DNA of 64,000 bases from JBFONV01 sp040779335 (GCA_040779335.1 JBFONV010000008.1:62001-126000), one strand, 5' to 3'. Numbered from the stretch's first letter, positions 17,881 to 28,331 are shown. The notes: generated by a model not told the origin, from the letters alone. Numbers and translations are program-made.

Positions 17881-20211
17881 ATGAGTATTAATACATTAAC
17901 TAACAGATTAGAAGTTACCTTATTTCGACAAAGAGCATACGTGTTGGCGTTGTTTGTTGCCGCGAGCATATTTTTATTATTTCAGGCAACTCAAATAAAG
18001 CTCGACGCAGCATTTACTAAAAATATTCCTTTAAATCACAGTTATATGAAAACATATTTAAAACACCGAGAGAATTTCGGTGGTGCAAATAATATTCTTA
18101 TTTCTGTCTGTGATAGTAATGGCGATATTTTTAATGCAGATTTTTTTGCTTCGTTAAAAGGCGTTCACGATAAACTGTTTTTTATACCTGGTGTTGATCG
18201 TATTCAAGTTAAATCTTTGTATTCACCCAGTACCCGCTTTGTCGAAATTGTCGAAGACGGCTTTGCCGGTGGTCCAGTTATTCCCGCCGATTTTCAACCC
18301 ACCGAGCAAGGTTTAGCGGTGGTGAAATCAAATATTGAAAAGGCGGGCATTGTTGGGCAGATTGTTGCGGATGATTATAGCTGTGCCATGGTAAAGGCGT
18401 CATTGATGGACATAGATCCCAATACGGGAGAAAAGCTTAATACTATTTCATTTGCCGGGCAGTTAGAAAAAGATATTCGACAGGAATTTGAAAAAGGCAA
18501 TATCACTGTACATATCATTGGTTTTGCCAAAATGGTTGGTGATGTTGCGGAGGGAGCTAAAGGGGTAGTCACCTTTTTTGGTGTTGCTATCGCAATCACT
18601 GCAATCATGGTTTATTTATTTTGTCGCTCTGTCAGATTAACTATTTTACCGATCGCTTGTTCATTAGTTGCGGTGATTTGGCAGATGGGCATGTTATCTA
18701 CATTAGGATTTGGTTTAGATCCTATGTCAATATTGATCCCGTTTTTAGTGTTTGCTATTGGGGTTAGCCACGGTGTGCAAATGATTAACTCTGCGGTTAA
18801 GCTCGTCGGCACAGGTAGCACCAGTAAAGAGGCGGCGCAGTTAAGTTTTAGAGCTTTACTTGTGCCAGGTGGTATTGCGTTACTTTCTGACACAGTAGGC
18901 TTTATGACTTTACTCTCTATTGATATTGGTATTATCAGAGAGCTGGCGATCACTGCCTCATTAGGGGTTGCGATGATCATTTTGACCAATCTTATTTTGT
19001 TACCGTTACTCATTTCATACATACACATTTCACATGCGTATGTTAAACAACAGTCATCAGGTGAAAAGGTGCCACACCATCATCCTGTATGGTCTTTTAT
19101 GTCAACGTTTGCGACTAAGAGACCCGCTATTATTATCTTAGCGGTCACAACTGTCTTATATTTAGTTGGCTACCAAAAGTCACAAGATATTAAAATAGGC
19201 GAGTTACATGCGGGCGCACCAGCTTTGCACGAGTCTTCTCGTTACAATCAAGACACGTTTTTGATCACAGATAGATATGCCATTAGTGTTGATTATATGT
19301 CTGTTATTATTGAAACAACGCCAGATGCCTGTACCTATTATGACACTATGGATATCATCGATCGTTTTCAATGGCGTATGGAAAATATCTCAGGTGTTCA
19401 ATCTGCGATTAGTTTGGCTTCAGTCGCTAAAATAGTGAATGCTGGGTACAATGAAGGTAATCCTAAATGGCGAGTATTATCTCGTAACCAACAAACTTTG
19501 GTGCAGTCTATTGCTCGTGTGCCATCATCAAGTGGTTTGCTTAACAGTGATTGCAGTGTTATGCCAGTGATCTTGTTTTTAGAAGATCATAAAGCGGAAA
19601 CCATAAATCGCGTTGTCGCAGCGGTTAAACAATCAGCCAACGAATATAATAGTGACAAAATCACCTTTAAGTTAGCGTCTGGCCCCGTCGGAGTAATGGC
19701 GGCAACTAATGAAGCCGTTGAAGAAGCTCAATTACCTATGATGCTATATGTATACGGTGCGGTAATACTATTGTGCTTATTAAGCTTTAGAAGTGTACGG
19801 GCGACCATTGCCGTTGTGATCCCTTTATACGTGGTGTCTACCTTAGCACAGTGGTTAATGACCGCGCTTGATATCGGTTTAACCGTGTCTACTTTACCCG
19901 TGATTGCGCTTGGAGTGGGGATAGGTGTTGATTATGGTATCTACATTTTATCGACCATGAGTATGCGCATAAGTCATGGTGAGAGCGTTCAACAAGCGTA
20001 CTTATCTGCATTAAAAGAGCGAGGCAGCGCTGTACTCATTACCGGAGTTACGTTAGCCATAGGTGTTTCTACGTGGTTTTTCTCTGATTTGAAGTTTCAG
20101 GTAGATATGGGCATTTTGCTGACTTTCATGTTTTTAGTCAATATGCTTGCAGCAGTGATAGTGTTACCAGCAATCGCCACTTTTTTATGGCCAACGAAAA
20201 AAAAGGGCTAA
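17881..20211 (+). CDS. RND superfamily exporter with MMPL domains
   Basis: A 776-residue inner-membrane protein of the MMPL branch of RND transporters, which move lipids and other hydrophobic molecules by proton motive force. The two-fold repeat is visible: one transmembrane helix (about residues 19-36), a periplasmic domain, then five helices (about 215-385), and the same arrangement again from about 415. VIALGVGIGVDYGIYI near residue 680 and the equivalent FLVFAIGVSHGVQMIN near 290 are the paired TM4 motifs. No membrane-fusion protein is encoded nearby; the preceding three secreted proteins may serve instead. It starts 3 bp after the YCF48 gene without a clear ribosome-binding site. Confidence 0.87.
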   Translation: MSINTLTNRLEVTLFRQRAYVLALFVAASIFLLFQATQIKLDAAFTKNIPLNHSYMKTYLKHRENFGGANNILISVCDSNGDIFNADFFASLKGVHDKLFFIPGVDRIQVKSLYSPSTRFVEIVEDGFAGGPVIPADFQPTEQGLAVVKSNIEKAGIVGQIVADDYSCAMVKASLMDIDPNTGEKLNTISFAGQLEKDIRQEFEKGNITVHIIGFAKMVGDVAEGAKGVVTFFGVAIAITAIMVYLFCRSVRLTILPIACSLVAVIWQMGMLSTLGFGLDPMSILIPFLVFAIGVSHGVQMINSAVKLVGTGSTSKEAAQLSFRALLVPGGIALLSDTVGFMTLLSIDIGIIRELAITASLGVAMIILTNLILLPLLISYIHISHAYVKQQSSGEKVPHHHPVWSFMSTFATKRPAIIILAVTTVLYLVGYQKSQDIKIGELHAGAPALHESSRYNQDTFLITDRYAISVDYMSVIIETTPDACTYYDTMDIIDRFQWRMENISGVQSAISLASVAKIVNAGYNEGNPKWRVLSRNQQTLVQSIARVPSSSGLLNSDCSVMPVILFLEDHKAETINRVVAAVKQSANEYNSDKITFKLASGPVGVMAATNEAVEEAQLPMMLYVYGAVILLCLLSFRSVRATIAVVIPLYVVSTLAQWLMTALDIGLTVSTLPVIALGVGIGVDYGIYILSTMSMRISHGESVQQAYLSALKERGSAVLITGVTLAIGVSTWFFSDLKFQVDMGILLTFMFLVNMLAAVIVLPAIATFLWPTKKKG

Positions 20212-20246
20212 ATTTTTTACCGTTAAATTAGTGCATAAATAAACAT

Positions 20247-20270
20247 GAAAATGGCCGAAAGGTCATTTTC
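20247..20270 (+). terminator. Terminator after the MMPL gene
   Basis: A 10-bp stem with one G-T wobble (GAAAATGGCC with GGTCATTTTC) closing a GAAA tetraloop, then TATTTAT. It lies 36 bp after the stop and ends the cassette. Confidence 0.75.
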
Positions 20271-20466
20271 TATTTATAACAAGTGAATAAACAATTATAG
20301 CTCTGTGAAATATTTACAACCGTGTTACATATTTCGTGAGTCACATCGAAAAAAACACTCGCAATACGTTAGAATTCTTAATAAAATCGCCGATATAGTC
20401 TATCCTGTTAGACAATAATACTAATATAAAAATTATTTCAAGCGTTTTATCCAAAAGGAAAACGGC

Positions 20467-23400
20467 ATGGCGTTAGTAGACGGTTTACCCTCAGTTATAC
20501 TTAAAAATGTAGCTCAGTTGATCCAGCAAAAAGTTCCATCAGAAACAGCTCCATTAGTTGAGCAATTTTCTGAGCTTCTATATAGCAATATTTCTACCCT
20601 AGATTTAGCCCACCGTAATGATAGTGATATGTACGGTGCGACATTAAGTTTATGGAATTCACTCAACGGCCATCAGGACCTTTCTCCTGTTATTAAAGTG
20701 TTTAATCCACAAGTCTCCAAGCATGGCTGGAAATCAAGCCATACCATTATCGAAGTAATCGTAAGAGATATGCCGTTTTTAGTTGACTCTTTACGTATTG
20801 CTTTAGGTCGCCTTGGCTTAACGCCACATTTAATGCTTAATTGTCCGATCAAAATTGTTAGGGACAAAAATAATCAAATTACCCAGTTATCTGCTGCTGC
20901 GGATAAATCGCTAAAATCGACTTCAATTGAAACTGTGTTTTTTATTGAGATAGATCGTCAAAATAACCAGAGTGTGCTTGATGATATAGCCAAAGAACTT
21001 TTGTCTGTTGTGGGTGATATTTCATTAACGGTCAATGATTGGCAACCGATGAGAAAACGCTTAGGCGAAGTTATTGATGACTTGAAAAAAGCAAAATTAC
21101 CTTGCTCTAAAAGAGAGCAAGATGATGCGTTTGAGTTTTTACAGTGGGTACTAAGTGATAATTTCACTTTGATGGGATATCGCTCGTATGATGTAAAAGC
21201 TTATAAAGGTGATGTAGCATTAGAAGCAAATGTAAAATCAAGCCTTGGCTTAATGAAAAATTCAAATGGAACAAAGCAGCGTTTTATTTCTACATTGAGC
21301 GAATCAGCACGTGAAATCGCGTTAGGTAAAAATTTACTGATATTAACAAAAACCAATTCTCGCTCTCGAGTGCATCGTCCTGCGCACTTAGATTATATCG
21401 GTGTTAAACGATTCGACGACAAAGGGAATGTTATCGGTGAAGAACGTTTTGTTGGTTTGTTTGGCTCTGCTTATTACACTAACAGCGCTTTAGATTTGCC
21501 ATTAATCAAAGCTAAAGTTCGTGATGTCTGTGCTTTATCAGGCTTTGCCCAAGGTACACACTCCTATAAGACTTTGATAAACATCCTAGAAACATACCCA
21601 CGAGATGAAATCTTACAAACAAGAGTCGAAGAGTTACTTAAAAACGTACGCGGCATTTTACAAATGCAGGAACGAGATTATTCTGGCTTATTTATTCGTC
21701 GAGACTCATTTGATCGCTTTTACTCTTGCATGGTTTATGTTCCTCGTGAACGCTATAACACCCAATTAAGAATGACAACACAGCAGTTGTTGCAAGAAGC
21801 GTTTGGTAGCGATCAAGAAGTCGAATTTACTACTTATTTTTCTGAGTCGGCCCAAGCTCGTACCCATTACATCGTGCGTGTAAAATCAACCAAAGCAGAC
21901 ATTAACGTGAAAGAAATTGAAAAGAATTTGAATGAAGCGGCGAGAAGCTGGGACGATAAATTAGCGGATGCACTCCATTCACATAAAGGTGAAGCGTTAG
22001 GTAAAGAGTTAAGCCGCAAATATGTGAAATTCCCACAATCATATAAAGATGAAGTCTTACCTGGCACCGCAATTGTTGATATTGAAAAATTTGAGGCGTT
22101 ATCAAAAGATAACGCCTTAGAAATGTTATTTTATCAACCACAGGAAGAAAAAGCAGATAGTCGCTTTGTTAAATTAAAATTGTTTCATTCAGGTGATCCA
22201 TTACATCTGTCAGACGTTTTACCAATGTTGGAAAACTTTGGCTTACGTGTTATCGGTGAAAGCCCTTATGCCGTTAAAACCTTAGACGGAGATACACATT
22301 GGATACTCGACTTCTCTATGCTGTTAACTGGCGATGGTCAGTTTAACTTAGAAAAGGTACAAACATTATTCCAAGATGCTTTTGCAAAAGTATGGAATGG
22401 TGAGCTAGAAGATGACGGCTTCAACCGTTTGATTTTAGGGGCAGGGCTTGGTGGACGTGAAGTGTCGATATTACGTGCTTTTGCTAAGTATGAGCGTCAA
22501 ATTGGCGGTACGTTTAGCCAAAATTACATAGAAGATACTTTTGCTTGTTATCCAAATTTAGCGGAATTGCTGATTAAATTCTTTATACGACGTTTTGATC
22601 CTAAATCGAAAGCAAGTGAAAAAGTAATCGCTAAATTATTAGAAGAGATAGAAACATCATTAGATAATGTTGCCAATTTGGATGACGACAGAATTATTCG
22701 TCGTTTTGTTGAAATGATGAATGCGACTATTCGTACCAACTATTTTCAACCTGATCCGAATAAAGGCGAAAAATCTTATATATCGTTTAAATTATTACCG
22801 TCTAAAATTACTGACATTCCTCAACCAGTGCCACAATTTGAAATCTTTGTTTATTCACCACAAGTTGAAGGTGTTCACCTTCGTGGTGGCAAGGTTGCTC
22901 GTGGCGGATTGCGTTGGTCGGACCGACGTGAAGATTTCCGCACCGAAGTGCTGGGCTTAGTTAAGGCACAACAAGTTAAAAATACGGTGATTGTTCCTGT
23001 TGGTGCTAAAGGTGGATTTGTCTGCAAACAATTACCCAATGGCAGCCGTCAGGAAATATTTGAAGCGGGACAAGAGTGTTATAGAACCTTTATCCGTGGT
23101 TTATTAGATATAACCGATAATATTGTTGCTGGTGAGGTTGTGCCTCCACAAGACGTTGTGCGTTTAGATGAAGACGATCCTTATTTAGTAGTTGCAGCCG
23201 ATAAAGGGACAGCAACATTTTCTGATATTGCTAACGGCATTTCAGAAGAATATAACTTCTGGATGGGTGACGCATTTGCTTCTGGCGGAAGTGTTGGTTA
23301 TGACCATAAAGGCATGGGCATTACCGCAAAAGGTGCATGGGAATCTGTAAAACGTCATTTCCGTGAAATTGATATTGATTGTCAAACCACTGATTTTACC

Positions 23401-25308
23401 TGTGTTGCTATTGGCGACATGGCGGGGGATGTGTTTGGTAATGGCATGTTGTTATCTAAGCATATTCGTTTACAGGCTGCCTTTAACCACTTACATATCT
23501 TCATTGATCCTAACCCAGATGCAGCAAGCTCTTTTATTGAAAGAGAACGTTTGTTTAATTTACCTGGGTGTAGCTGGGAAGATTATAATGCTGACTTAAT
23601 TTCAGAAGGTGGTGGTATTTTCTACCGTTCGGCTAAATCTATTAAGTTAACACCACAAATTAAAAAAATGTTGGGTACCCAAAAGCTAACAATGGCGCCA
23701 AATGAGTTAATTCAAGCGCTATTGAAAATGAAAGTTGATTTGCTTTGGAATGGTGGTATTGGTACTTACGTTAAAGGTTCAAGTGAATCAAATGCTGATG
23801 TCGGTGACAGAGCAAACGACAGCCTACGAATTAATGGTAAAGAACTTAATGCCAAAATTGTTGGCGAAGGTGGTAACCTCGGTCTAACGCAATTAGGGCG
23901 TATTGAGTATGCCTCTAATGGGGGGAGATTAAACGCAGACTCTGTTGATAATGTTGGTGGTGTTGATTGTTCTGATAACGAAGTCAATATCAAAATATTA
24001 CTTAATAGCTTAGTACAAAGCGGCGATCTTACCGTTAAACAACGTAATAAGTTGTTATATGACATGACTGATGAAGTCGGTGAAATTGTCTTGGATGATT
24101 GCTATCGCCAAACACATTCTCTCTCAATCACTGCTATGCGCGGCGTCAATCAGTTAAAAGAGCAAACCCGTTTTATTCACGCAATGGAACGTTCGGGTAA
24201 ACTTGATCGCGCGTTAGAGTTTATCCCTAATGATGATGAGATAGCCGAACGTGTAGCTAAAGGTAAAGGATTAACTCGACCTGAATTATCGGTGCTATTG
24301 GCATACAGTAAAATGGTGATGAAGGAAGACTTGGTTGATCCTGAAATTACTGATAATCCTTATCACGATCGATTATTAGTTGAAGCCTTTCCGAAGCAAT
24401 TACAGAAAAAATATCGTGAGCAAATGCAAGAGCATCCATTGCGAGCTGAAATTATTGCTACTAAGTTAGCGAATAAAATTGGCAACGATATGGGCTTTAA
24501 TTTCGTCAATCGTATGCAGGAAGAAACAGGAGCAACAGTTGCAGAAATAGCAAATTGTTACGCCATGGCCAGTGCTGTATTTGAAATGGCTGACATTTGG
24601 CATCAAATTGAAGACTTGGATAACCAAATATCGACTTTAGTGCAAACAGAAATGTTATTCCAGTTGCGCCGCACTGTCCGTCGGGCAACACGTTGGTTCT
24701 TACGTCACCGCAATAAAGCCTTGAGCATTGAGCAGGCCATTGAGCTTTATCACCCAACATTTGTGACTATGTCTGAGAATATTCAGAGCTACATTGTTGA
24801 AGACGAAGCGGAGCAGTTAAAACGTGTAGAAGGAGACTTAGTTAATGCCGGCGTTCCTAAACATATCGCTGCACGTATTTCTCAACTAAGTACGCTATTT
24901 TCTGCAATGGATATTGCTGAAATTGTTCAGTCAGAAGGACGTTCTGTTGACGTCGTAGCAGATTTATACTTTAAACTGGGTGTGAGACTAGATTTACACT
25001 GGTTCTTAGATCAAATCACTCGTCAACCAGTACAAAATCACTGGCAGGCGTTAGCAAGAGCATCGTTTAGAGAAGAACTTGATTGGCAGCAGCGTTCATT
25101 AACTATGGTTGTATTAAAATGCAGAGCAGATGTTTCTGATACTGAAGCAATGTTGGATAATTGGTTTGAAATTAACGCGCAAACATTAGCACGTTGGAAA
25201 CAAATTCTTGCTGATTTTAGAACGGGTCAAACACATGAGTTTGCTAAATTTTCAGTGGCATTACGCGAACTGATGATGTTAAGTTTAAACTGCGACACCG
25301 GAAAATAA
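20467..25308 (+). CDS. gdhB: NAD-specific glutamate dehydrogenase, large (180 kDa) type
   Basis: A 1613-residue enzyme of the large NAD-GDH class, which deaminates glutamate to 2-oxoglutarate and ammonia, usually in catabolism. A long N-terminal regulatory region (about residues 1-720) is followed by the dehydrogenase core. The core has RGGLRWSDRREDFRTE near residue 810, the PVGAKGGFV catalytic-lysine motif at about 844-852, the dinucleotide-fold CVAIGDMAGDVFGNGM near 980, and a helical C-terminus. AAGGA lies 8 bases before the ATG. It is a single-gene unit with its own terminator. The TGGTCGGACC found inside encodes the conserved WSDR and is not read as an operator. Confidence 0.95.
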   Translation: MALVDGLPSVILKNVAQLIQQKVPSETAPLVEQFSELLYSNISTLDLAHRNDSDMYGATLSLWNSLNGHQDLSPVIKVFNPQVSKHGWKSSHTIIEVIVRDMPFLVDSLRIALGRLGLTPHLMLNCPIKIVRDKNNQITQLSAAADKSLKSTSIETVFFIEIDRQNNQSVLDDIAKELLSVVGDISLTVNDWQPMRKRLGEVIDDLKKAKLPCSKREQDDAFEFLQWVLSDNFTLMGYRSYDVKAYKGDVALEANVKSSLGLMKNSNGTKQRFISTLSESAREIALGKNLLILTKTNSRSRVHRPAHLDYIGVKRFDDKGNVIGEERFVGLFGSAYYTNSALDLPLIKAKVRDVCALSGFAQGTHSYKTLINILETYPRDEILQTRVEELLKNVRGILQMQERDYSGLFIRRDSFDRFYSCMVYVPRERYNTQLRMTTQQLLQEAFGSDQEVEFTTYFSESAQARTHYIVRVKSTKADINVKEIEKNLNEAARSWDDKLADALHSHKGEALGKELSRKYVKFPQSYKDEVLPGTAIVDIEKFEALSKDNALEMLFYQPQEEKADSRFVKLKLFHSGDPLHLSDVLPMLENFGLRVIGESPYAVKTLDGDTHWILDFSMLLTGDGQFNLEKVQTLFQDAFAKVWNGELEDDGFNRLILGAGLGGREVSILRAFAKYERQIGGTFSQNYIEDTFACYPNLAELLIKFFIRRFDPKSKASEKVIAKLLEEIETSLDNVANLDDDRIIRRFVEMMNATIRTNYFQPDPNKGEKSYISFKLLPSKITDIPQPVPQFEIFVYSPQVEGVHLRGGKVARGGLRWSDRREDFRTEVLGLVKAQQVKNTVIVPVGAKGGFVCKQLPNGSRQEIFEAGQECYRTFIRGLLDITDNIVAGEVVPPQDVVRLDEDDPYLVVAADKGTATFSDIANGISEEYNFWMGDAFASGGSVGYDHKGMGITAKGAWESVKRHFREIDIDCQTTDFTCVAIGDMAGDVFGNGMLLSKHIRLQAAFNHLHIFIDPNPDAASSFIERERLFNLPGCSWEDYNADLISEGGGIFYRSAKSIKLTPQIKKMLGTQKLTMAPNELIQALLKMKVDLLWNGGIGTYVKGSSESNADVGDRANDSLRINGKELNAKIVGEGGNLGLTQLGRIEYASNGGRLNADSVDNVGGVDCSDNEVNIKILLNSLVQSGDLTVKQRNKLLYDMTDEVGEIVLDDCYRQTHSLSITAMRGVNQLKEQTRFIHAMERSGKLDRALEFIPNDDEIAERVAKGKGLTRPELSVLLAYSKMVMKEDLVDPEITDNPYHDRLLVEAFPKQLQKKYREQMQEHPLRAEIIATKLANKIGNDMGFNFVNRMQEETGATVAEIANCYAMASAVFEMADIWHQIEDLDNQISTLVQTEMLFQLRRTVRRATRWFLRHRNKALSIEQAIELYHPTFVTMSENIQSYIVEDEAEQLKRVEGDLVNAGVPKHIAARISQLSTLFSAMDIAEIVQSEGRSVDVVADLYFKLGVRLDLHWFLDQITRQPVQNHWQALARASFREELDWQQRSLTMVVLKCRADVSDTEAMLDNWFEINAQTLARWKQILADFRTGQTHEFAKFSVALRELMMLSLNCDTGK

Positions 25309-25315
25309 ATGATAG

Positions 25316-25343
25316 AATCCCCGCCAAGAGCGGGGATTTTTTT
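25316..25343 (+). terminator. Terminator after gdhB
   Basis: A perfect GC-rich 9-bp stem (AATCCCCGC with GCGGGGATT), 5-nt loop and a run of five T. The pyrD ribosome-binding site follows within 20 bp. Confidence 0.93.
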
Positions 25344-25368
25344 GTCAAAATTATAAACTAGAGGTGCT

Positions 25369-26379
25369 ATGTTTTATTCGGCTATTCGAAAAGTGTTATT
25401 TCAGTTTGATCCAGAGTTAATCCATGAGTTAACCATCAAAGGATTAAAAAACACTGGTGCAACGCCTATTAGGCAACTGTATAAACAAACAATTGATGCG
25501 AAACCAGTTAATGTCATGGGGATAGAGTTTCCTAATCCTGTTGGTTTAGCTGCTGGGTTGGATAAAAATGGCGAGTGTATTCAAGCTTTTTCAGCGATGG
25601 GCTTTGGTTTTGTTGAAATAGGAACAGTTACTCCTAGACCTCAGCCGGGTAATGAAAAACCGCGCATTTTTCGTTTAGAACAGGCGAACGCGATTATTAA
25701 CCGTATGGGCTTTAACAACAAAGGCGTTGATTATCTGGTTGATCAAGTTCGTAAAGCAAAATTTAATGGTGTTTTAGGCATTAACATTGGTAAAAACAAA
25801 GATACGCCAGATGAAAATGCGAAAGATGACTACATCTATTGCATGCGTAAAGTCTATGATTTCGCGAGTTATATCACGGTAAATATTTCATCTCCCAATA
25901 CTCCAGGTTTACGCTCTTTACAATATGGTGACGCACTTAACGAATTATTATCAGCATTAAAAATTGAACAAAAATCATTAGCAGAGCAATTTAAAAAGTA
26001 TGTTCCTATTGCGGTCAAAATTGCCCCAGATTTAACCGCAGAAGAAGTAGAGTCTATCGCGCAATGTTTAATAACTAATGAAATCGATGGTGTTATTGCG
26101 ACCAATACCACTTTATCTCGAGAAGGTGTTGAGCATATAAAGCATGGCGGTGAACAAGGTGGATTAAGTGGTGCGCCCGTCAAAGAAAAGAGTACTCAGG
26201 TCATTAGGTTATTGGCAAAAGCACTCGATAATAAACTGCCTATTATTGGTGTTGGCGGCATTTCCAGCGCAGCGGATGCTAAAGAAAAATTAGCTGCCGG
26301 AGCTAAACTTGTTCAGGTTTATACTGGGTTTATTTACCAAGGACCAACACTGGTTAAAGATATTGTTAGCGCTGTGTAA
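25369..26379 (+). CDS. pyrD: Dihydroorotate dehydrogenase (quinone), class 2
   Basis: A 336-residue membrane-associated flavoenzyme of pyrimidine biosynthesis, oxidising dihydroorotate to orotate with quinone. The N-terminal amphipathic extension (FYSAIRKVLFQFDPELIHELTIKGL) marks class 2. The barrel carries NPVGLAAGLDKNG near 48, RMGFNNKG near 110, the active-site serine segment NISSPNTPGLR near 170, and the FMN phosphate-binding IIGVGGI and AAGAKLVQVYTGF near 290-320. Length matches the E. coli enzyme (336). AGAGGT precedes the ATG. Confidence 0.97.
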   Translation: MFYSAIRKVLFQFDPELIHELTIKGLKNTGATPIRQLYKQTIDAKPVNVMGIEFPNPVGLAAGLDKNGECIQAFSAMGFGFVEIGTVTPRPQPGNEKPRIFRLEQANAIINRMGFNNKGVDYLVDQVRKAKFNGVLGINIGKNKDTPDENAKDDYIYCMRKVYDFASYITVNISSPNTPGLRSLQYGDALNELLSALKIEQKSLAEQFKKYVPIAVKIAPDLTAEEVESIAQCLITNEIDGVIATNTTLSREGVEHIKHGGEQGGLSGAPVKEKSTQVIRLLAKALDNKLPIIGVGGISSAADAKEKLAAGAKLVQVYTGFIYQGPTLVKDIVSAV

Positions 26380-26414
26380 TTTATCAATGTGTTTTAATGA
26401 AATGTCTGAGAAAA

Positions 26415-26443
26415 AAGCCTTAACTTAATATAAGTAAAGGCTT
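26415..26443. terminator. Bidirectional terminator between pyrD and the DPP III-like gene
   Basis: A 13-bp stem with one mismatch (AAGCCTTAACTTA with TAAGTAAAGGCTT) and a 3-nt loop. The minus-strand side has a TTTTTT tail, so it serves the convergent minus-strand gene best; the plus side has only CTTTATA. Confidence 0.8.
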
Positions 26444-26476
26444 CTTTATATGTTATCACAGTATAACTAGGAGTGA

Positions 26477-28141
26477 TTAATGCCACTTAATGTCATATTC
26501 TGGCAACACATCAATTGCTAAATGATCAACTTTAGCCAAGCTTTTTTCTACTTTAGCAGATATGGTTGCCCACTTATCAAAAAACGCTTGTACTTTGGTG
26601 TTGTCGCCATCCCCCTCTAAAATCAATAACTCTTTGGCTAGCGATGCAACATTTCTTGGCAAGCGCTTATAGTCAATGGTCCAGCGGGCAGTGCTTTCGT
26701 CAAATATGAGACCACCATGTTGAGCAAAGTAATTTAATGACAATATTGCGGCCTTACCATGTGCTTGGTTTAGACCAAAACGCATAGAACGAAATAGACT
26801 GCCGACGTAGGACGTATAAAAGTTATTCGCTCTGCTTTTGTCAATTACCCCTTTGTCCATTAAATATATTAATGAATGCATGCCACTTATATCGGCCTTG
26901 GCTTCTTCTAATGCGTTGTAATTTGGCCCTATGGCTGCATTGGTTGCCATGCCTTTTTTCTCGCCGACCTTAACGGTTCGAGGCCCCAGCGCATGACTAA
27001 TTTCATGCATGAGCACAAATTGGAAGAAACCATCATCAGAGATGTTTGCGAGTTGATCTTCGACAATCAACAACTCACTGACGGGCTTGATTATGCCGTT
27101 GAAACGCGCTTCAAACATATTTTTCCAAAATGTTTTTTTAGTGCCTTTTTGTTCGTGGACTTTGGGATCGTTAGGTAAATTAGTCGCTACCGCTTGATAA
27201 CCAGTGATTGCCATACCTGTGCGAATAATGTCACGCACGACAACAAATTTTGTTGTTAAACCACCAACTACCGAATGATATTCCTTCGGAATAGGGAGGT
27301 TATCTTCCATTTCTTGCAGATACTGAGTGTATAGATCTAACTTTGCTGACTCGGCCTTATCGACAATTTCAATATAAGCTTGATACTTTGCTTTTACGCC
27401 CATAATGCCATCGTCGTAGGTTTCAAATGGTCCAAAGACGATATCAAATTTGTTATTTTTAAGATCAATCCATGCAACGTCTGCATCAAAATAATTATCA
27501 GTTTTTAAGGCCTGAGCTTTTAAACGAAGAAAATCGGCAAATGATTGATTATCTGATAAATCTGCAGCTTCATTTAATAAATTGATCACTGGATCGAGTT
27601 GCGCTTTAAAGGCTTGGTAGTAGCTTATCGCTTTATAGCCGCCTTTGCCGTCTTTCCTAATGACGGTATAGGGCGACATGAAGTTTTTTTGTTGCTCTTG
27701 AGATAGGGTATTCAAATAAGCTTTAAAGTCTTCAGCACTCAAACCTCTAGGATAAAATTCTTGTCCAGGGTAGTAAGATTGATAGCCCATAAAAGCAGTA
27801 TTATTATTTAGTTGTTCAAATGGTCCACCATTTCTTTTTAACAAAGTTAGCAGTTTTTGAGCTTCGCTGTTGTCTTGCACAAGTTCAAGGGCATCTTTTA
27901 GTTCTTTGCCATATTTGGATGTTTGTTGCCAATAGGCTTGGTCGAGTAACGTTGCCGCTTGGACGAGTTTTTTTAAAATAAGTTTGTCAGTTTCGTCAAA
28001 GTGACTAGCATCGTAATGCATTTTATAGGGGGTATATTGCGCGAGATAGCCGTCTAGTTTTTCGGGGGAAGTAGTAGCTACAACTGACGTTGACAGGCAT
28101 GTGGCTATGCATAACGATGTTGCGATCAATGTTTTTTTCAT
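26477..28141 (-). CDS. Dipeptidyl-peptidase III-like (M49-related) metallopeptidase
   Basis: A 554-residue secreted protein; the signal peptide ends near residue 22 (TSVVA). The zinc signature is HEISH at 379-383, followed by ALGP. A downstream EEAKAD at 412-417 supplies the third ligand. Canonical DPP III has HExxxH and EECRAE; the five-residue HExxH here places it in the DPP III-like branch. It presumably cleaves peptides in the periplasm, but substrate and dipeptide release are not shown. AGGAT precedes the ATG. It is downstream of asnB on the same strand, with a terminator between, so it is probably transcribed separately. Confidence 0.8.
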   Translation of the reverse strand: MKKTLIATSLCIATCLSTSVVATTSPEKLDGYLAQYTPYKMHYDASHFDETDKLILKKLVQAATLLDQAYWQQTSKYGKELKDALELVQDNSEAQKLLTLLKRNGGPFEQLNNNTAFMGYQSYYPGQEFYPRGLSAEDFKAYLNTLSQEQQKNFMSPYTVIRKDGKGGYKAISYYQAFKAQLDPVINLLNEAADLSDNQSFADFLRLKAQALKTDNYFDADVAWIDLKNNKFDIVFGPFETYDDGIMGVKAKYQAYIEIVDKAESAKLDLYTQYLQEMEDNLPIPKEYHSVVGGLTTKFVVVRDIIRTGMAITGYQAVATNLPNDPKVHEQKGTKKTFWKNMFEARFNGIIKPVSELLIVEDQLANISDDGFFQFVLMHEISHALGPRTVKVGEKKGMATNAAIGPNYNALEEAKADISGMHSLIYLMDKGVIDKSRANNFYTSYVGSLFRSMRFGLNQAHGKAAILSLNYFAQHGGLIFDESTARWTIDYKRLPRNVASLAKELLILEGDGDNTKVQAFFDKWATISAKVEKSLAKVDHLAIDVLPEYDIKWH

Positions 28142-28285
28142 TGAATGATCCTATTGTTGTATGAGCACTTTATTTTTATTGCTATAGCATGACGCCGAAA
28201 ATGTTTTTTTGAAAGTGTTTTATCGAAGTAACCGTAGAAAAGGAAATACACTTTTTTAGAGATAGTCTAATGACGGGTATAAAAA

Positions 28286-28315
28286 AGCCGATAGCTTTAT
28301 TTGTCGCTACCGGCT
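28286..28315 (-). terminator. Terminator of asnB
   Basis: On the minus strand, AGCCGGTAGC pairs with GCTATCGGCT (one mismatch) across a 10-nt loop, followed by TTTTTATACC. It lies 17 bp past the asnB stop. Confidence 0.85.
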
Positions 28316-28331
28316 CCAATGAGTGAGTTTA

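Noticed and set aside
22910..22926. TGGTCGGACC, a FadR-core match
   Set aside because: It lies deep inside gdhB and encodes the conserved WSDR residues, so coding constraint explains it.
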